NCBI GenBank assembly: GCA_013696945.1
Contig: JACCXQ010000053.1
Span: 1 to 5,457, forward strand
Direction of reading: 5' to 3'
Source of the DNA: Chloroflexota bacterium
Lineage (GTDB): Bacteria; Chloroflexota; Limnocylindria; Limnocylindrales; CSP1-4
DNA length: 5,457 nt
The notes under the pieces were generated by a model. It was not told the origin of the DNA and did no database searches. It saw only the letters and a list, made by a program, of their open reading frames with translations. Position 1 is the first letter of the stretch, and the number at the start of each line of letters is the position of its first letter. Below are positions 3,227-5,457 of the stretch, piece by piece. The position numbers and the translations under genes are program-made.

Positions 3227-5457
3227 GTGACAGGCTGCCAACGCTGCGGGACGCTCAACGCCGACGACGCGCGCTTCTGCGCGTCGTGCGGCTCGCGCCT
3301 GAGCACGTCCTGCGCGGTCTGCGGGAACGACGTGGCGCCTGACGCGCGCTTCTGCCCATCGTGTGGCGAGGCGGTGACGCGCTCTGGCCCGACCGAGGAG
3401 CGCAAGGTGGCGACCGTGCTCTTCGCCGACGTGGCCGGGTTCACCGCTCTCGGCGAGGCGCTCGACCCGGAGGTCCTGCGCGGCGTGATGGGCGACTACT
3501 TCGCCGCGATGCGCGCCGAGATCGCGTGGCACGGTGGGAGCGTCGAGAAGTTCATCGGCGACGCGGTCGTCGCTGTCTTCGGTGTCCCACGCGCGAGTGA
3601 GGACGACGTGTCACGAGCCCTTCGCTGCGCGCTCGGGATGCGCCGACGGCTCGATGAGCTCAACACGTCACTGTCACGACGTGTCGGGGTGCGGCTCGAG
3701 ATGCGCATCGGTGTCAATACGGGCGAGGTCCTGGCCCGGCCCGGCGCAGGGCCGGAAGAGGGGCTCGTCACGGGTGACGCTGTGACCGTCGCGGCGCGGC
3801 TGGAACAGCTTGCCGACCCCGGGCGGATAGTGGCCTCCGAGCGTACCGCGCGTGCCGCTCGCGGATTCTCCTTCGGGCCGGCCGACCAGCGACACCTCAA
3901 GGGACGCCATGAGCCGGTGCGCATCCATGAGCTGCTCGGCGAGCCGGCGAGCGAGCTCGAGGTCGCGGCGCCGGTGACGATGCCGCTTGTCGATCGCGAG
4001 GAGCCGCTCGCATTCCTCACGGGCATCCTCGAGCGGGCCATCGAGGAGCGCGCCCCGCGCCTCGTACTGATCGTCGGCGAGCCGGGTACCGGCAAGAGCC
4101 GCCTGGCGGTCGAGCTCGCCCATCGGGCGATGGCGCGAACACCCCCGGCCCGTGTGCTGCGCGGCCGCTGCCGCCCGCCGACCGAGGCGAGCCCGTACGC
4201 GCCGCTCGGCGTGGCACTCAAGAAGGAGTGCGGAGTCCTCGACGACGACCGGACGCCGGACGCGCTGGCGCGGATACGCGAGTCCGTCTCCGCGATCGTC
4301 GGCGAGGAGGCCGACCGGACGGTCGCCGCCCTGGGCTGGTCGATCGGGCTCGAGGATCCCGATCACACGCTGCGCGATCTCCCGGCACGCCAGGTCCGCT
4401 ACGAGACTCTTCGCGCCTGGCGTGCGTGGGTCGAGGCGATCGTGAGGAGCGGGCCGGCCATCCTCGTGGTCGAGGACCTGCACTGGGCGGACCCGGCGCT
4501 TCTCGACCTGCTCGAGGACCTTGTGGAGCGCGCGGAGGGCCCGCTTCTGATCCTCGGCCCATCTCGGCCAGAGGTCTCGGAGCGCGCACCGGGCTGGGGC
4601 CGCGGGCCGCAGCGTGTCCACGAGCTGCCGCTCGACCCCTTGCAGCCCGTGCACGCCGAGGAGATCGTGCGCCAGCTGCCCGGCGGCGACACGCTCCAGC
4701 CGGAGGAGCAACGCCGGATCGTCGCGCGCGCCGAGGGAAACCCCTTCTTCCTCGAAGAACTGGTCCATAGCGTCTCGGATGTCCACGACGATGCCAGGCA
4801 CTCTTCCGGGCGGCTGCCCGACACTGTGCAGGCCGTTCTGGCTGCGCGCATCGACCGCCTGCCGGCCCTGGACAAGCGGACGCTCCAGCTCGCCGCCGTC
4901 TGCGGGCGGGCGTTCTGGCCTGGTCTTGTCCGCGAGCTCTCGGGCATCGACGGGACCGCGCTCGACCCGGCGTTCGGGCGGCTGGTCGATCGATCGTTGA
5001 TCGTCGCGCAGCCGGCGTCGCGCATCTCGGGCGAACGGGAATACGTGTTCCGCCACGCGCTGACCCAGGAGGTCGCCTACGCGATGCTGCCTCGCCGCGA
5101 GCGGGCTCGCGCCCATGCCGGGGTCTCGCGGTGGCTGGAAGCCACGGTCGATGATCGGCGGCGCGAGTTCGAGCTGCTGGCTCATCACGATGAGACAGCG
5201 CACCACCTCGCGGTTGCCGACCCGGAGGCCGAACCGGACACCGTGGAGGCGCTGCGGGTCCGCGCACTGGACGAGCTCCTCGAAGCGGCCAGTGATGCGC
5301 GCAGCCGCTCCACGGTCGACGCCGCTCAGGGTCTGGCCGAGCGTGCGCTGCAGCTGGCGCGGAATGATCGCGAGCGCTCACTCGCGCTCGAGGCCCTAGG
5401 GGAGGCGTATCTCTTCGGGTTCTGGGGCGATCGGGCGTGGGAGACGCTCCGCCAGGC
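3227..5457 (+). CDS. Double zinc ribbon - class III nucleotidyl cyclase - STAND/AAA ATPase signalling protein (3' partial)
   Basis: 743 residues are visible and the frame is open at the right edge. GTG at 3227 is the only usual start codon between the in-frame TAG at 3176-3178 and the first zinc ribbon. Order: two 25-residue zinc ribbons (Cys4/7/18/21 and Cys29/32/43/46); a class III cyclase domain (about 58-235) with metal-binding Asp68 (FADVAGFT) and Asp112, Lys108 (EKFIGD) as the adenine-selecting lysine, and Arg191; an ATPase with Walker A GEPGTGKS (284-291), Walker B VVEDLHWAD (about 413-421), GNPFFLEEL (504-512) and FRHALTQEVAY (608-618); then helix-rich sequence that looks like the start of TPR-type repeats. 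Thr187 replaces the usual transition-state Asn (VTVAARL, not VNVAARL). Such proteins are large cytoplasmic sensors thought to couple ATP-driven oligomerisation to cyclic nucleotide synthesis; full length is usually around 1,000 residues or more. Whether this one makes cAMP is open. Confidence 0.9.
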   Translation, partial: MTGCQRCGTLNADDARFCASCGSRLSTSCAVCGNDVAPDARFCPSCGEAVTRSGPTEERKVATVLFADVAGFTALGEALDPEVLRGVMGDYFAAMRAEIAWHGGSVEKFIGDAVVAVFGVPRASEDDVSRALRCALGMRRRLDELNTSLSRRVGVRLEMRIGVNTGEVLARPGAGPEEGLVTGDAVTVAARLEQLADPGRIVASERTARAARGFSFGPADQRHLKGRHEPVRIHELLGEPASELEVAAPVTMPLVDREEPLAFLTGILERAIEERAPRLVLIVGEPGTGKSRLAVELAHRAMARTPPARVLRGRCRPPTEASPYAPLGVALKKECGVLDDDRTPDALARIRESVSAIVGEEADRTVAALGWSIGLEDPDHTLRDLPARQVRYETLRAWRAWVEAIVRSGPAILVVEDLHWADPALLDLLEDLVERAEGPLLILGPSRPEVSERAPGWGRGPQRVHELPLDPLQPVHAEEIVRQLPGGDTLQPEEQRRIVARAEGNPFFLEELVHSVSDVHDDARHSSGRLPDTVQAVLAARIDRLPALDKRTLQLAAVCGRAFWPGLVRELSGIDGTALDPAFGRLVDRSLIVAQPASRISGEREYVFRHALTQEVAYAMLPRRERARAHAGVSRWLEATVDDRRREFELLAHHDETAHHLAVADPEAEPDTVEALRVRALDELLEAASDARSRSTVDAAQGLAERALQLARNDRERSLALEALGEAYLFGFWGDRAWETLRQ
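3264..3287 (+). other. 9-bp perfect hairpin inside the first zinc ribbon
   Basis: ACGACGCGC (3264-3272) and GCGCGTCGT (3279-3287) are perfect reverse complements around a 6-nt loop (GCTTCT). In RNA this is a strong GC-rich stem beginning 37 nt after the start codon. It may slow early translation or be a by-product of coding Asp-Asp-Ala-Arg-Phe-Cys-Ala-Ser-Cys in GC-rich codons. There is no U-run, so it is not a typical terminator. Confidence 0.45.
3266..3355 (+). repeat. 15-bp direct repeat from tandem zinc-ribbon duplication
   Basis: GACGCGCGCTTCTGC occurs at 3266-3280 and again at 3341-3355, exactly 75 bp (25 codons) apart and in frame. At the protein level Cys, Gly, Asp-Ala-Arg-Phe-Cys and Cys-Gly positions recur with the same 25-residue step. 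This points to internal duplication of one ribbon, or strong constraint on a repeated motif. Confidence 0.6.

Noticed and set aside
3674..5206. 510-residue open frame on the minus strand
   Set aside because: It is antisense to the cyclase-ATPase frame, which holds clear zinc-ribbon, cyclase, Walker A and Walker B motifs. The antisense protein is Arg/Asp/Leu-rich with no recognisable domain, a common shadow in GC-rich genes.
4218..5381. 387-residue open frame on the minus strand
   Set aside because: It has extreme Arg/Ala/Pro composition, no motif, and lies opposite the ATPase coding region; a high-GC artefact.
1..5457. Search for CRISPR arrays, insertion sequences, attachment sites, tRNA or rRNA, and defence-system genes
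   Set aside because: No regularly spaced repeats, terminal inverted repeats, transposase motifs, tRNA-like folds or known defence genes were seen; non-coding space totals only about 170 bp. The STAND-type ATPase is fused to a cyclase, not to a toxic effector, so a defence role is not supported.

Overview
This is a GC-rich bacterial window (by eye about two-thirds G+C or more) with tightly packed genes, GC-ending codons and a GTG start. It carries five protein genes. The combination is an S41 protease behind a Pro/Thr/Ala linker, a deazaflavin (F420)-type reductase, a zinc-ribbon/cyclase/ATPase fusion and promoters that look leaderless. It best fits Chloroflexota (for example a soil or aquatic Limnocylindria-like lineage), with Actinomycetota as the alternative. 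That placement is inferred from general character, not from a marker gene. I see no rRNA, tRNA, CRISPR array, insertion sequence or phage gene.

Layout, left to right. (1) Bases 1-1355, plus strand: the 5'-truncated end of a secreted or membrane-anchored S41 carboxy-terminal processing protease. It has a PDZ domain and the catalytic serine, but threonine stands where the family's catalytic lysine is expected. (2) Bases 1341-2237, minus strand: a compact HtrA/DegP-like trypsin-fold protease with one PDZ domain and no signal peptide. Its end overlaps the S41 gene by 15 bp. (3) Bases 2238-2344: a divergent control region with a 23-bp imperfect palindrome next to the htrA-like start. (4) Bases 2345-2773, plus strand: an HxlR-family winged-helix regulator with a Cys-rich C-terminal tail. 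(5) Bases 2764-3165, minus strand: a Ddn-like F420-dependent nitroreductase/quinone reductase family protein, overlapping the HxlR gene end by 10 bp. (6) Bases 3166-3226: a 61-bp divergent promoter region. (7) Bases 3227-5457, plus strand: the first 743 residues of a large signalling protein made of two tandem zinc ribbons, a class III nucleotidyl cyclase domain, a STAND/AAA-type ATPase and the start of a helical-repeat region. It runs off the right edge.

The five genes strictly alternate in strand (+ - + - +), so none shares an operon with its neighbour. Both convergent pairs overlap at their stop codons, and both divergent pairs share a short control region. The clearest regulatory link is the HxlR protein with the palindrome between it and the htrA-like gene. 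The most unusual points are the replaced active-site residues in the S41 protease and in the cyclase domain. I did not find a clearly new multi-gene system here.
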